A stretch of 64,000 nt of DNA from Terriglobia bacterium (GCA_020072965.1 JAIQFY010000001.1:186001-250000); one strand, 5' to 3'; numbered from the stretch's first letter, positions 45,210-54,217 are shown. Notes: generated by a model from the letters alone, not told the origin. Numbers and translations: made by a program.

Positions 45210-45301
45210 GTGTCAGGTCTCTGCAAATGGCAATTGAGTAGTAACAGAAGCGATCTTTTCACAATCATAAAGAGCAAATTACGATTGCAGAGACCTGACA
45301 C
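45210..45301. repeat. 92-bp MITE-like element, copy 2
   Basis: GTGTCAGGTCTCTGCAA (45210) and TTGCAGAGACCTGACAC (to 45301) are perfectly complementary over 17 bp. It differs from copy 1 at about six positions, all transitions. It is followed by a short direct duplication of TGACACCCCCCATTG. The rest of the gap 45120-45411 shows no gene. Confidence 0.85.
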
Positions 45302-45411
45302 CCCCCATTGTGACACCCCCCATTGGTTCGAATGTTGTTTTTTGAGACCTGGCCCCACGCACCTGTGATGCTTTCTGTGGCGATTTCCTAGTTACCGCCA
45401 AAAGGAAGAAT

Positions 45412-47190
45412 ATGTTTTCGCTTACCACCTGTCCGTCTTCACGTGTAATGATTTCCCTAATGGTTCTGGTCTCTTTACTCTCTTGTGCAACGATAAGCGA
45501 TTGCAGGGTTTCAGGTGGCCAGGCGCCTTCGTCGAAGGCAAGCTCCTCCACTCCGGTTCAAAAGAAGGAAGGACAAAACGCACCTCTCAAGGAAGATCCT
45601 TTCGCGTTTCTTCCCCCTGTCGAACGCAACGTCGCCGCCTTATCATACTCGACCATTCTCTCTGACGTCGCGGATACCCGTGCCTTGGGGATGATGGAAT
45701 TGGCGGATCTCATTTCAAGGAAGTACCCGCAACGTTCCATCCCTTTCTACCGGATGGCTTTCGAGTTTTCCCAGGATATGACGGAGCGGGAGTACCCTTC
45801 CGTGGGTATGCCTGCACAGCAAAACTGGGAGTCATTCAAGAGCTGGCAGAGGGGCGTAATACGGGAGATGTCACACGCCAGCAAGACCCAGGTGCAGGCA
45901 TCCATTGCTGAATCCCTGTTCCCTCTCGACCCCAAGCTGGCGGAATCCCTGTTTTGGCAAATTCAGCCGGCATTGCCGGAAGCCCGTCGCTTTCCTGTCA
46001 ACGATCAGGCAAACCTCGCTTCGTCGTCCCGAGTACGGTTTTATAAAGACCCTGATGCGTATTATGCCGCCGCACAGACGCTGGTGATGTCGAAGATGAA
46101 CACCAGTCCCGAGGAGGCCATGGGCATTGCTTCCCGGGTGTTTCCTCACGATGATTATTTGCGCTTTAAGTACCTCTTCGGGTGGACGCAGAAACTGCAC
46201 CAGATGAAATCTGATCTTGCCCGCTACTGGATTGCAGACGCCTTTGAAAGTTTGAAGTCCATCCAGTTACCCCCGCCGAATATATTTGCCCTCGATGAGT
46301 TCTCCACCAACCCAGTAGATCAACGGGGATTGCTCGGACTCATTCCATTTACCGCTTCCAATTATCCGGAGATGATCCCGGTCATGATCCTCGGTGTTTT
46401 GGAGTTCAGCGCAAGGCTGGAGCATTGTGAAGATCAAATCGCCGAGCTTAAGACCATGCATCCCTCAAGCCTCCAGACGTTGCGCTCGCACAGCTTGACG
46501 CTTGAGCTGCTCGCTCGACTTCAGACGGCCGTTCAAGGAAAGGACGACGCGTGGTCCAAACGTATTGCCGAAAGGATTGAAGAGATTCCGAAGGCATTGC
46601 CCGGTGAATCGGAAAAGAATTCCTGGCCCGGATATCCCGATGCCACCGCTTATGTTCAATTTAATCACCTGGTCGACGAGAAGGGAGGGGCGACGGCGGC
46701 GGCTAAACTTCTTCCTCAAATTCAAGACCCGCAAATGAAATTTGATGCGGTGATGTCACTGGCGAATGTGCTCCGTAAAGACCATCCCGAAGAGGCTTTG
46801 AGCCGATTGAAGGAGGCTGAAGACCTTCTTGACGAAATCCACGTCGTGGAGTTGCCCGGAGGGAAAATAGATTTAAGCATCGCGGAGTTTCGGCTTCAGT
46901 CGGAATCGTGGATCCTGCAGTCATATGCCGCGATGAATTCAGAGAAGGTCTCTTTATGGCTGAAGCGTTTTCTGCAGGAGTTCGCAGACATCGACCCGAA
47001 AGACCCCGAGGCCGCCAAAACGGAAAATGTCCAGAGCTACTATTTGGAGGCAATCACGTGGATAGCGAAGAAGAACCCCGATGAAGCGATTCAAAGAGCA
47101 AAAGAGATCAAAGACACTCGTCAAAGGGTTCAGGCTTTCAATCGGATTCTGCAATTAATGCTCTCGGCAGGAAGCAGCAAGAGGGAGTAA
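45412..47190 (+). CDS. Probable lipoprotein of unknown family, 592 residues
   Basis: ATG 45412 has an AGGAAG ribosome site. ISLMVLVSLLSC with Cys near residue 25 looks like a lipobox. The mature part is alpha-helical, with sequences such as AALSYSTILSDVADTRALGM, MSLANVLRKDHPEEALSRLK and AITWIAKKNPDEAIQRAKEI, which suggest TPR-like solenoid repeats. No catalytic motif is visible. It is followed after 40 bp by a frameshifted gene. Confidence 0.65.
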   Translation: MFSLTTCPSSRVMISLMVLVSLLSCATISDCRVSGGQAPSSKASSSTPVQKKEGQNAPLKEDPFAFLPPVERNVAALSYSTILSDVADTRALGMMELADLISRKYPQRSIPFYRMAFEFSQDMTEREYPSVGMPAQQNWESFKSWQRGVIREMSHASKTQVQASIAESLFPLDPKLAESLFWQIQPALPEARRFPVNDQANLASSSRVRFYKDPDAYYAAAQTLVMSKMNTSPEEAMGIASRVFPHDDYLRFKYLFGWTQKLHQMKSDLARYWIADAFESLKSIQLPPPNIFALDEFSTNPVDQRGLLGLIPFTASNYPEMIPVMILGVLEFSARLEHCEDQIAELKTMHPSSLQTLRSHSLTLELLARLQTAVQGKDDAWSKRIAERIEEIPKALPGESEKNSWPGYPDATAYVQFNHLVDEKGGATAAAKLLPQIQDPQMKFDAVMSLANVLRKDHPEEALSRLKEAEDLLDEIHVVELPGGKIDLSIAEFRLQSESWILQSYAAMNSEKVSLWLKRFLQEFADIDPKDPEAAKTENVQSYYLEAITWIAKKNPDEAIQRAKEIKDTRQRVQAFNRILQLMLSAGSSKRE

Positions 47191-47230
47191 GGGGGATCTG
47201 AAATCACACAAATTTCTCAGGAAGTGAATC

Positions 47231-47808
47231 ATGTGGCAGACAATCTTTTTGGTAGTTGCTCTCTGGGGAGTAGGGAGCGCAGGCAAGCCAGTCTATACCG
47301 GACCGAATGCCCTGGGGCCTTTTCGCATCGACAAAGACATTTCGATGAACAGCTTGTCTGAGAAGCTGGACCGTCCGCCGAAGGTCGCGAGGGATACTTT
47401 TTGCTATCAATCGGAGGACGGCCGCGCTTACCTCGTACTCACCCGGATGGTTGAGGTCTACGACGATAAAATAGCAGGCGATGTCCTCCTGAGCGATTTT
47501 CGCAATTGTATTGATAGGCGTGTACAACTAACGTCGGAGGACTTGCTGGCGTGGAAGACCGAGAAGGGTATCGGGCTCGGGAATTCATCGGAGGATGTTA
47601 TTAAAGCCTATGGAAAACCCTCGTGGGTGGATCGTGTCGGTACCGACTATCGCACAATTATCCAGGGGGCCCGGAACACAGTCGAAAACGGCCTGAAGTC
47701 GGAACCACCATATTGTGTTATACAGGTGGTCCAGACGATCTAAGTGCGGCCTTTTTCGGTCTTCGAGACGGGAAGGTCGCGTGGATTTCCCTATCTCAGA
47801 ACGAGTAA
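47231..47808 (+). pseudogene. Exported protein gene with apparent frameshift near its 3' end
   Basis: The intact frame runs from ATG 47231 (AGGAAGTG site, hydrophobic leader WQTIFLVVALWGVG) to a stop at 47743, giving 170 residues. The next frame continues without a start as LCYTGGPDDLSAAFFGLRDG, then KVAWISLSQNE, to 47808. The sequence before the break (GLGNSSEDVIKAYGKPSWVD) and this tail fit together as one protein. A one-base indel between about 47690 and 47715 is therefore likely, either real or a sequencing error. The function is unknown. Confidence 0.6.
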
Positions 47809-47929
47809 CCCGAGTTCAATAATCAAATTGTAGGCTTAAATCCGAATTTTCAATTGTTCTGCTTCGCAATGATAGCAAGGCTCGCATTTCTACAATCTGT
47901 AAACAGGGTTAACGAAGTTGCCAGGTCTC

Positions 47930-48053
47930 GACGGGCTGTTGCCGAAACCCGAGGGCGCCCGGCGAGGGCACCCGGCCTACAACACAACCAATTGACCCTG
48001 CGTTGTAGGCCGGGTCCCCTGACCCGGCGGTTAGATTTGAGCAACAGCCCGTC
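47930..48053. repeat. 124-bp element with nested inverted repeats
   Basis: The outer ends GACGGGCTGTTGC (47930-47942) and GCAACAGCCCGTC (48041-48053) are perfect complements. Inside, ACCCGGCCTACAAC and GTTGTAGGCCGGGT form a second pair. No coding frame is present. The remaining sequence between 47809 and 48163 shows no gene. Confidence 0.8.
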
Positions 48054-48163
48054 AAAATTCAATACGTTGAATGTTGAGACCAAGCATCACCAATCCTCCC
48101 TGCCCCCAAAAATGTTCGAATATCATCAGAATGAGCAACTCGGAATCTTTACGGAGGTTTCTT

Positions 48164-49705
48164 ATGTGGATGCGGTGGCATGAAAGAACCTGGTTGTCCC
48201 TGCGAAGCGCTGGGAGCTTCGCCTTGCTGCTCGCATTCGTCGTGCCCGGTAGTATTCGCGCGGGATGTGATTTGCAGAGCACTCCCGAGGCCGCTCCGAC
48301 CCCGCACTTGATCTGCGCGTTGCCTGATGTCGTCACACCGGATATGTATATCGATCTTGTGGGCCAATATCTGGGGGCAAACGACCCGCAGGGAGTTCGT
48401 GTTGTCTTCACTCAAGCGGAACATCAGTATTCGACACCAGTGCTAGGCGGGTCCTATACACACCAAGCCGGGAGTCGACAAAGTGTGGCCTTGGTGGTCC
48501 CCACTGGCCTCGTACCGAGCACATGCCGCGTGAGTTTGGAATATGGAGGGCAACGAAGTGCTCCCCTTGAATTGAAGGTCGCGGATGTGGTGAGTCCTCC
48601 GACGCTGAAGATGCAAAGGAAGCAGGTGAGACAACCGGGGGAAGTACTTTTCTTGTCTGGGACGGGCTTCTCGACGACGAATGAGGTTGAACTCACGGAT
48701 TTGCTAGGAGGAATCCATACGATTAAGGGGCCTTGGGGAGGAGGCTCGTCGGCTGATTCATTCCCGCTCTTCCTTCCCAAGGAATTGCCTGCCGGCGAGG
48801 TCACGGTGCGGGTAGTGGAACAACGAAGCCCCAATCCCCGGAGTAACTCCGTGACCATTTGGGTGACCCATGGCCCGATGCTTTACACTGTTTATGGCAT
48901 GACGTCCGTGGCTCCTGGACAATGGTTGGATCTCGAAGCACAAGATCTGAGGGCAATTCAACTGGCGGACCGCGTGGAGATCGGTTTCAAACAGAATGAC
49001 CGACTTGTTGTTGTTTCCCCCCTCGATCCAAAATTGCTTCGTGTTCAGGTTCCTGTGGAGCTTTCACCGGGCCGGGTCTTCATTCAAGGACGCACTTGGT
49101 TCGCGGGTATCGCCTCTCCCTGGTCGGAACCCGAGCGCTATAGATTGTCGGATACTCCAGCCGATAATAGGGTAGAAAGCCTCACAGTAATGCCTCAGCG
49201 AGCCGAAATCCAGGTTTGGCAGGGAGGGCGCTTATTTAGAACTCTTGACATCCAGGACCCGCTTAACTACCAGCTCCCTCTGCCCGAAGATCTTGCCGAT
49301 GGCGACGTTGTGTTCATGACCCGCATGTGGCGCGGAGGTCTTCCGACGGAATGGGTACGACGCCCTTGGAGAAAATTTCCGAAAGTCGGGGACCCGCGCT
49401 ATGCGATTGGCTCATGGGGAGAGAGAAAGGACATCCGCCCCGATTCACCTGATAGGATGGTGGCATATGCAGGTGAGTACCTGTACATCGGTGGAACTTA
49501 TCCTGTTGGTTCGACGGAGAAGCTCGTGGCGGAGTTTAAACGCGAAGGACAGTCCATCAGGCGCGGCCTAACCTTCCATTCAGACTTCCGCTCTTTGAAG
49601 GTGCAGATCCCCGAGACGGTGGGAAGTGGAGAATGGGATCTTATCCTTCACGACTTGGGCGGTAATCCAAGCTATACCCTGCCGATCAAGCTGATCATTA
49701 AATGA
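48164..49705 (+). CDS. Secreted protein with IPT/TIG-like domains
   Basis: The 513-residue protein starts at ATG 48164 behind GGAGG. The signal segment is SAGSFALLLAFVVPGSIRAG. Repeated beta-sandwich units such as QVRQPGEVLFLSGTGFSTTN and VVEQRSPNPRSNSVTIWV resemble IPT/TIG domains. The C-terminal half is beta-rich and unassigned. It is likely surface-exposed; the ligand is unknown. The frame opens at 48071, but no ribosome site supports that start. Confidence 0.65.
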   Translation: MWMRWHERTWLSLRSAGSFALLLAFVVPGSIRAGCDLQSTPEAAPTPHLICALPDVVTPDMYIDLVGQYLGANDPQGVRVVFTQAEHQYSTPVLGGSYTHQAGSRQSVALVVPTGLVPSTCRVSLEYGGQRSAPLELKVADVVSPPTLKMQRKQVRQPGEVLFLSGTGFSTTNEVELTDLLGGIHTIKGPWGGGSSADSFPLFLPKELPAGEVTVRVVEQRSPNPRSNSVTIWVTHGPMLYTVYGMTSVAPGQWLDLEAQDLRAIQLADRVEIGFKQNDRLVVVSPLDPKLLRVQVPVELSPGRVFIQGRTWFAGIASPWSEPERYRLSDTPADNRVESLTVMPQRAEIQVWQGGRLFRTLDIQDPLNYQLPLPEDLADGDVVFMTRMWRGGLPTEWVRRPWRKFPKVGDPRYAIGSWGERKDIRPDSPDRMVAYAGEYLYIGGTYPVGSTEKLVAEFKREGQSIRRGLTFHSDFRSLKVQIPETVGSGEWDLILHDLGGNPSYTLPIKLIIK

Positions 49706-49816
49706 ACCGATATGTTGGACGGGGTGGCGCACATATGCGCAGTTGGTCTGCCGCGGCAGGCGGCCTTTTGTGAGAGAGACCTCGTCAAGAAGCTAGAGAG
49801 TAAGTCGACTCTTCAC

Positions 49817-49847
49817 CGCATACATCGCAAAAGACGCGATGTATGCG
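49817..49847. repeat. ACATCGC palindrome, copy 1
   Basis: CGCATACATCGC (49817-49828) pairs with GCGATGTATGCG (49836-49847) over a 7-nt loop. A close relative is at 56798-56828. Confidence 0.7.
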
Positions 49848-50001
49848 CCACCCCGCCGAAGGTCGCAACTCCGCAATCTGCCTTTCGCGGTGTGCGTCCA
49901 CTCGCGGCTGGGGTTTGTTAGGCTCGCCATCCAGCATGAAGGGATGGCGGGGGCCTTTGCTCGCGGTCAGCAACGAACCAGCGATCGCGCACGGATGCTC
50001 A

Positions 50002-50329
50002 CAAAAGCCCCCGCCGGTACAACACGCCGGCGAGGCTACCAAAGCATCCCTTGGAGTAAGATTTGGTAGCCTCGCCACGCTCTTTGTGGCGGGAGCACTT
50101 GACTGCGGACTGGATTGAATTGGAAATGCTGAGCGACTGTCCGCAAAAGCCCCCGCCGGCATAAAACGCCGGCGAGGGTACCAAAGCATCCCTTGGAGTA
50201 AGATCTGGTAGCCTCGCCACGCTCTTTGTGGCGGGAGCACTTGACTGCGGACTGGATTGAATTGGAAATGCTGAGCGACTGCCCGCAAAAGCCCCCGCCG
50301 GTACAACACGCCGGCGAGGCTACCAAAGC
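50002..50329. repeat. Tandem array of GGTAGCC inverted-repeat elements
   Basis: Two near-identical units begin at 50064 and 50206 with a period of 142 bp, after a partial right-hand copy (50002-50063). Each unit opens TGGTAGCCTCGCC and closes GGCGAGGCTACCA (G in place of C in one copy). Units are joined by an 18-bp linker containing TCCCTTGGAGTAAGAT. The array ends 17 bp before the pectinase ATG. The rest of 49706-50001 contains only the 49817 palindrome and no supported gene. Confidence 0.9.
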
Positions 50330-50345
50330 TTGCTGGAGAGGTAAT

Positions 50346-52757
50346 ATGAGAAGAGGCGTGACGTGCGTTGTTTATGTTTTGCTGCACCTGGCGGTATTTG
50401 GCGGCGCTGCAGCCCTGCGGGCGCAGGATACACGCCACGTCGTCGAGCCCCATCTGCCGCCGGTGTGCACGGCCCTCACAGCGCGCCTTTCCGCTCCCGG
50501 AGGGGGGTTGCCGGAAACGAGCGAGCGGACACCGGACACGGCCCGGATCCAGGAGGCCATCGACCATTGTGCGCCCGGGCGGGCGGTCGAACTGAAGCAA
50601 GACGGAACCAAAAACATTTTCCTTGCCGGACCGCTGCTGTTGAAGACCGGTGTAACGCTTCTGGTTGACGCGAATACAGCGCTGTTCGCTTCGCGCAACC
50701 CCCGCGATTATGACCTCGCTGGCGGAAGCTGTGGCGTCGTCAACGAAAAAGGGCACGGATGCAAGCCCTGGATACTGGCGGAGAACGCCCCCGCAAGCGG
50801 TATCATGGGCGACGGCGCGCTGGACGGGCGGGGCGGGGCGAAGCTGCTCGGGCAGGACGTGACCTGGTGGGACCTTGCTCATACCGCCAAGGTTCTCGAT
50901 AAGCAGCAGAGCGTCCCCCGGATGTTGGTCGTGCGGAAGTCAGACGATTTTACGTTGTATCGCATCACCCTGCGCAACTCCCCCAACTTTCACGTGGGGG
51001 TGGAGCGCACCAACGGATTCACCGCTTGGGGCGTCAAGATCCACACCCCGAAAACGGCGCGCAACACCGACGGCATCGATCCTTCGTCCTCCTCCAACGT
51101 GACTATTACGCACTGTTTCATTGCAACGGGAGACGACAATATCGCGATCAAGTCGGGGAACGCGGGTCCAGCCTCCAATATCACCATCGCCGACAACCAT
51201 TTCTATACCGGCCACGGGATGTCGATCGGCAGCGGCACCAGCGGCGGGGTGAGTGCTGTTCGCGTGGTCGATCTGAGCATCGACGGCGCGGACAACGGGA
51301 TCCGCATCAAGTCCGATCGCAGCCGCGGAGGGCTGGTGCGCGATGTTACCTACGAGAATGTGTGCATGCGGAACGTTACCAACCCGATTGTCCTGAATAC
51401 AAGGTACACCACGTTTCCCGGCAACCTCCTGCCGCTCTATCGCGACATCCTCCTGAAGAACGTTCACAGCGTGACGCCGGGCGCGATCCTGCTGCTCGGC
51501 CTCGATGAGCAGCACCGAATGGGCGTGGGCCTCGACAATGTTACCGTAGATGGGTTGCGGGGGGACGATATCCGGGCGGAGCACGCCGAAGTCCGGGTCG
51601 GCCCGCGCCGCGGCAATGTCGAACCCCGCGGAAACGACGTCTCGATGAGCAGTGCCGGCGTCGAGCCTGCCGTTCCTGTGGATTGTGGAAACAGTTTCCC
51701 CGCGTTTCCCGAGAACGCGACTGCCCCAGCGGCGGCGATAACGGTGCCTCCGGAGGATCCAACTTTCTACGTGGCGGCATCGGGAACGGGCGACTACTAC
51801 TCCATCCAACGGGCAATCGATGTCGCCCCGGCGAGCGGGGCTGTCATTTCCATCGCTCCCGGCACGTATCGCGAGGCGCTCACGATAGCAAAACCCAATA
51901 TCCGGCTGCGCAGCCCCTATACAGATGCCACCAAGACCGTCATCGCTTTCGACGGGAGCGCGGGCGGCGCCCTGAAGCCGGCCACCGTCACGGTGCTGGC
52001 GGATAACTTCGTCGCTGAAAATCTGACCATTGCCAACGATTCCAGCGAACGCCCTGGAAAAATGGGGACAGCCCCAAAGAGCGGGACAGTCCCCATTTCT
52101 CCAGTTCCCATTTTTCCGGTGCAGCAGGCGCAGGGCTCTCGGGCCCCGGCGCTCAGGGTGACCGGCGACCGCGCGGTATTCCGCAACGTGCGGCTTCTCG
52201 GCAACCAAGGCACCCTCTATGCCGGAAGCAAGGACTGCGCCTCGGCAACGCGCCGGCCTTGCACCTCTTCCCGACAGTACTTCTCGAATTGCTACATCGA
52301 AGGCAACGTAGATATTATCTCCGGCGATGGGAAGGCTTTTTTCGACCGCTGCGAAATCCACAGCACAAAACGCTCCACCGGTGTTGTAACGGCCCAAGGG
52401 AAGCATTATCCGGAGCAGGAGAGTGGCTTCCTCTTTGACCTTTGCACTCTGACGGCGGAGCCGGGGGTAACCGACGTCTGGTTGGGCCGGCCCTGGCGCC
52501 CTTATGCCAGCGTGGTTTTCTTGAACACGCACATGGGCGCGCACATCCGGACCGCCGGGTGGCGGGAGGGGATTCCTGGCGAGACGAATTCCACCAACCT
52601 GGCGTTTTTTGGAGAATATGACTCATCGGGGCCGGGCGCGCATTCCGTCGAACGAGATCCACACAGCAAGCAGCTCAGCGCCCAAGAAGCAGCCGGCTTT
52701 GAAATCAGACGATTCCTCGCCGGCCAAGATCAATGGGACCCCACAAAGCGCGATTGA
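50346..52757 (+). CDS. GH28 polygalacturonase fused to CE8 pectin methylesterase-like domain
   Basis: The 803-residue protein starts at ATG 50346 (GAGAGG site) with a signal peptide ending near AALRAQD. Residues about 50-450 form a GH28 beta-helix with all key residues: NTDG (240), ATGDDNIAIKSG (Asp 263-264), GHGMSIGS and GIRIKSD. Residues about 475-770 resemble CE8 pectin methylesterase: PGTYREALTI, VDIISGDGKAFF (nucleophile Asp 656) and WLGRPWRP (Arg 715). In the CE8 part the usual QDTL reads QGTL (621-622) and the QAVAL position reads RAPAL. Two catalytic residues are thus missing, just after an in-frame repeat insertion (52060-52098). The protein is expected to cut demethylated pectin outside the cell, while the esterase may be inactive. 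Confidence 0.85.
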   Translation: MRRGVTCVVYVLLHLAVFGGAAALRAQDTRHVVEPHLPPVCTALTARLSAPGGGLPETSERTPDTARIQEAIDHCAPGRAVELKQDGTKNIFLAGPLLLKTGVTLLVDANTALFASRNPRDYDLAGGSCGVVNEKGHGCKPWILAENAPASGIMGDGALDGRGGAKLLGQDVTWWDLAHTAKVLDKQQSVPRMLVVRKSDDFTLYRITLRNSPNFHVGVERTNGFTAWGVKIHTPKTARNTDGIDPSSSSNVTITHCFIATGDDNIAIKSGNAGPASNITIADNHFYTGHGMSIGSGTSGGVSAVRVVDLSIDGADNGIRIKSDRSRGGLVRDVTYENVCMRNVTNPIVLNTRYTTFPGNLLPLYRDILLKNVHSVTPGAILLLGLDEQHRMGVGLDNVTVDGLRGDDIRAEHAEVRVGPRRGNVEPRGNDVSMSSAGVEPAVPVDCGNSFPAFPENATAPAAAITVPPEDPTFYVAASGTGDYYSIQRAIDVAPASGAVISIAPGTYREALTIAKPNIRLRSPYTDATKTVIAFDGSAGGALKPATVTVLADNFVAENLTIANDSSERPGKMGTAPKSGTVPISPVPIFPVQQAQGSRAPALRVTGDRAVFRNVRLLGNQGTLYAGSKDCASATRRPCTSSRQYFSNCYIEGNVDIISGDGKAFFDRCEIHSTKRSTGVVTAQGKHYPEQESGFLFDLCTLTAEPGVTDVWLGRPWRPYASVVFLNTHMGAHIRTAGWREGIPGETNSTNLAFFGEYDSSGPGAHSVERDPHSKQLSAQEAAGFEIRRFLAGQDQWDPTKRD
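52060..52098. repeat. Palindromic repeat inserted in frame in the CE8 domain
   Basis: AAATGGGGAC (52060-52069) pairs with GTCCCCATTT (52089-52098). Translated, it gives KMGTAPKSGTVPIS, which is absent from normal pectin methylesterases and sits just before the altered QAVAL motif. Confidence 0.7.
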
Positions 52758-52758
52758 T

Positions 52759-53325
52759 TCAATATCTTCTGGTCTCACGGCGTTTTTTGTATAGCCGTTC
52801 CGTGAAGCCGCCCTCCTTCAGGAAGCGCTCCTCCAATTGCCGCAGCTGTTGGTCCAGCAGGTAATCTGTCTGGTGAATGAGGCAGATCAGTGTGTTCGCG
52901 GCTACCTCGGGGGCGGCTTCTTCGATATTAGACCTATAAGTCGTATAGGACCTATTCGACAAATAGGCGAGCTTGCGAGCCACTTGAGCCGGGAGAGTCT
53001 TTGGCACACTGCGTGAATCCGCGTTGTCGCAGAAAGTCCTCGAAATCCAGCAGCAGTTCTTCGAGAGTGGCCCGTGCCACGCCGACCAGCTTGAGTTCCT
53101 CTTGCGTGAGGTGCCCGATGCCGTGCTGCCTTCGGCGATGTTTTGTTTGCCGCTTCGCGCCGCTTGAACCATCTGGTCATGGGTGCGAGAGCGCCGTTCA
53201 ATGAAGCGGTTGCAGAATGAGATGGGGGCATCATAGACGAGTTCGGCTTTTTGATAGGACTTCAGCTCACGGTATCCGCCATGGGGTTCAATCAAGCCTG
53301 CGCTTCGCTTGTCGTGTTCGCTCAT
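52759..53325 (-). pseudogene. Four-helix-bundle protein gene with two compensating frameshifts
   Basis: The 188-residue frame begins and ends like four-helix-bundle proteins related to the 23S rRNA intervening-sequence family: MVQAARSGKQNIAEGSTASG, then YLSNRSYTTYRSNIEEAAPE and VAANTLICLIHQTDYLLDQQ. The middle is out of register. The expected LTQEELKLVGVARATLEELL and LDFEDFLRQRG lie in another minus-strand frame, between about 53110 and 53000. One shift near 53110-53116 and a second near 52984-53006 restore the frame. It ends 1 bp from the pectinase stop and is probably inactive. The start at 53325 is uncertain. Confidence 0.7.
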
Positions 53326-53733
53326 TGCCTCTTCCCCTTCTCGACGGTCGCACGGCGCATGGGTCGCGTGCCGGCGAATTCAACTTGAGGGGGGTTGTGC
53401 GTGGACCTTGGGGGAGACACAGGATTATAACAGAAATCTCTTATGCAGCGCCTCAGGTTGCCTCTTAGATCGATTTTGAGATCCGGGACCGCTCCAATAC
53501 CGTTCACTCAAGCCTGAATTCAGAAGTTACCGAGCGCTCTTGGGTTCTATCTGTTAGTAGGGTGAGCAATGAAAATGAATTTACCATCGAAGGAAAAAGT
53601 CATGTCGCCCGCTGAAGCAGGCCACTTGGTTGGAGGGGCGGGCGTTTCCTGGGGCTCGCGCCCCGCCTCGCGCATAGGCGTCAACTTAAAGAGGATTGAT
53701 TTTAAAGGGGGAGGGGGACGGTTCTGTCGAATC
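53326..53733. other. Gene-free stretch upstream of the hairpin cluster
   Basis: No gene is supported. The only plus-strand frame (from 53569) consists largely of translated palindrome sequence. Confidence 0.5.
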
Positions 53734-54217
53734 CCCCCAGCGGAAGCTGGGGGAAAGTTCAAGTACGGGCCACAAACACAGGCTCCAAAAACAGACCACA
53801 TCCCCCCCATCCCGCTTCCGGGATGGGGGGAGATAATGAAAATGGGGTCGCTGCAGTAGGCTGTACCTGAATCATCCCCCGGCTTCCGCCGGGGGGATTA
53901 TGGACCGCTCTTTCCTCAGGTCTTAGGTTGACGCGTATGCGCCTCGCGGGACTACTTTATTTCGCCGCTGCGCGGCTTTAATGAAGAATCAGCTTCGGAA
54001 GCCGGAGCTGCAGGTCAGAAGGTGCCACTCTGTCAGGCAATCTAAGTATCGGTCAACCTTAACTGAACGATATTGGGGACAGCCCTGAATTCCCCGGTCG
54101 TTCTTCGCGCGAAGGTGGAATTTGGACGATCCACCAGCTACCGCTGGTGGGATTCTCTGGTCGAGATTTCCAGGTTGGTAGGTTGAACCTTAACAATCCA
54201 CCACCTCCCGGTGGTGG
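53734..54217. repeat. Cluster of five short-loop palindromes
   Basis: Five hairpins with C-rich left and G-rich right arms occur in 480 bp: CCCCCAGC-GGAA (53734-53753), CCCCCCATCCC-GCTTCC (53803-53830), ATCCCCCGGC-TTCC (53874-53898), CCACCAGC-TACC (54131-54150) and CCACCACC-TCCC (54198-54217). Arms are perfect or nearly so, loops are 4-6 nt, and AT or AAT usually stands before the C-run. They resemble a diverged REP family. No gene lies among them. Confidence 0.75.

Noticed and set aside
50002-50329. Tandem repeats considered as a CRISPR array
   Set aside because: The units are 142 bp and the would-be spacers are identical, with no cas genes nearby.
53569-53859. 96-codon plus-strand frame
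   Set aside because: Much of it is translated hairpin sequence (PPAEAGG-type) and it lacks a ribosome site.
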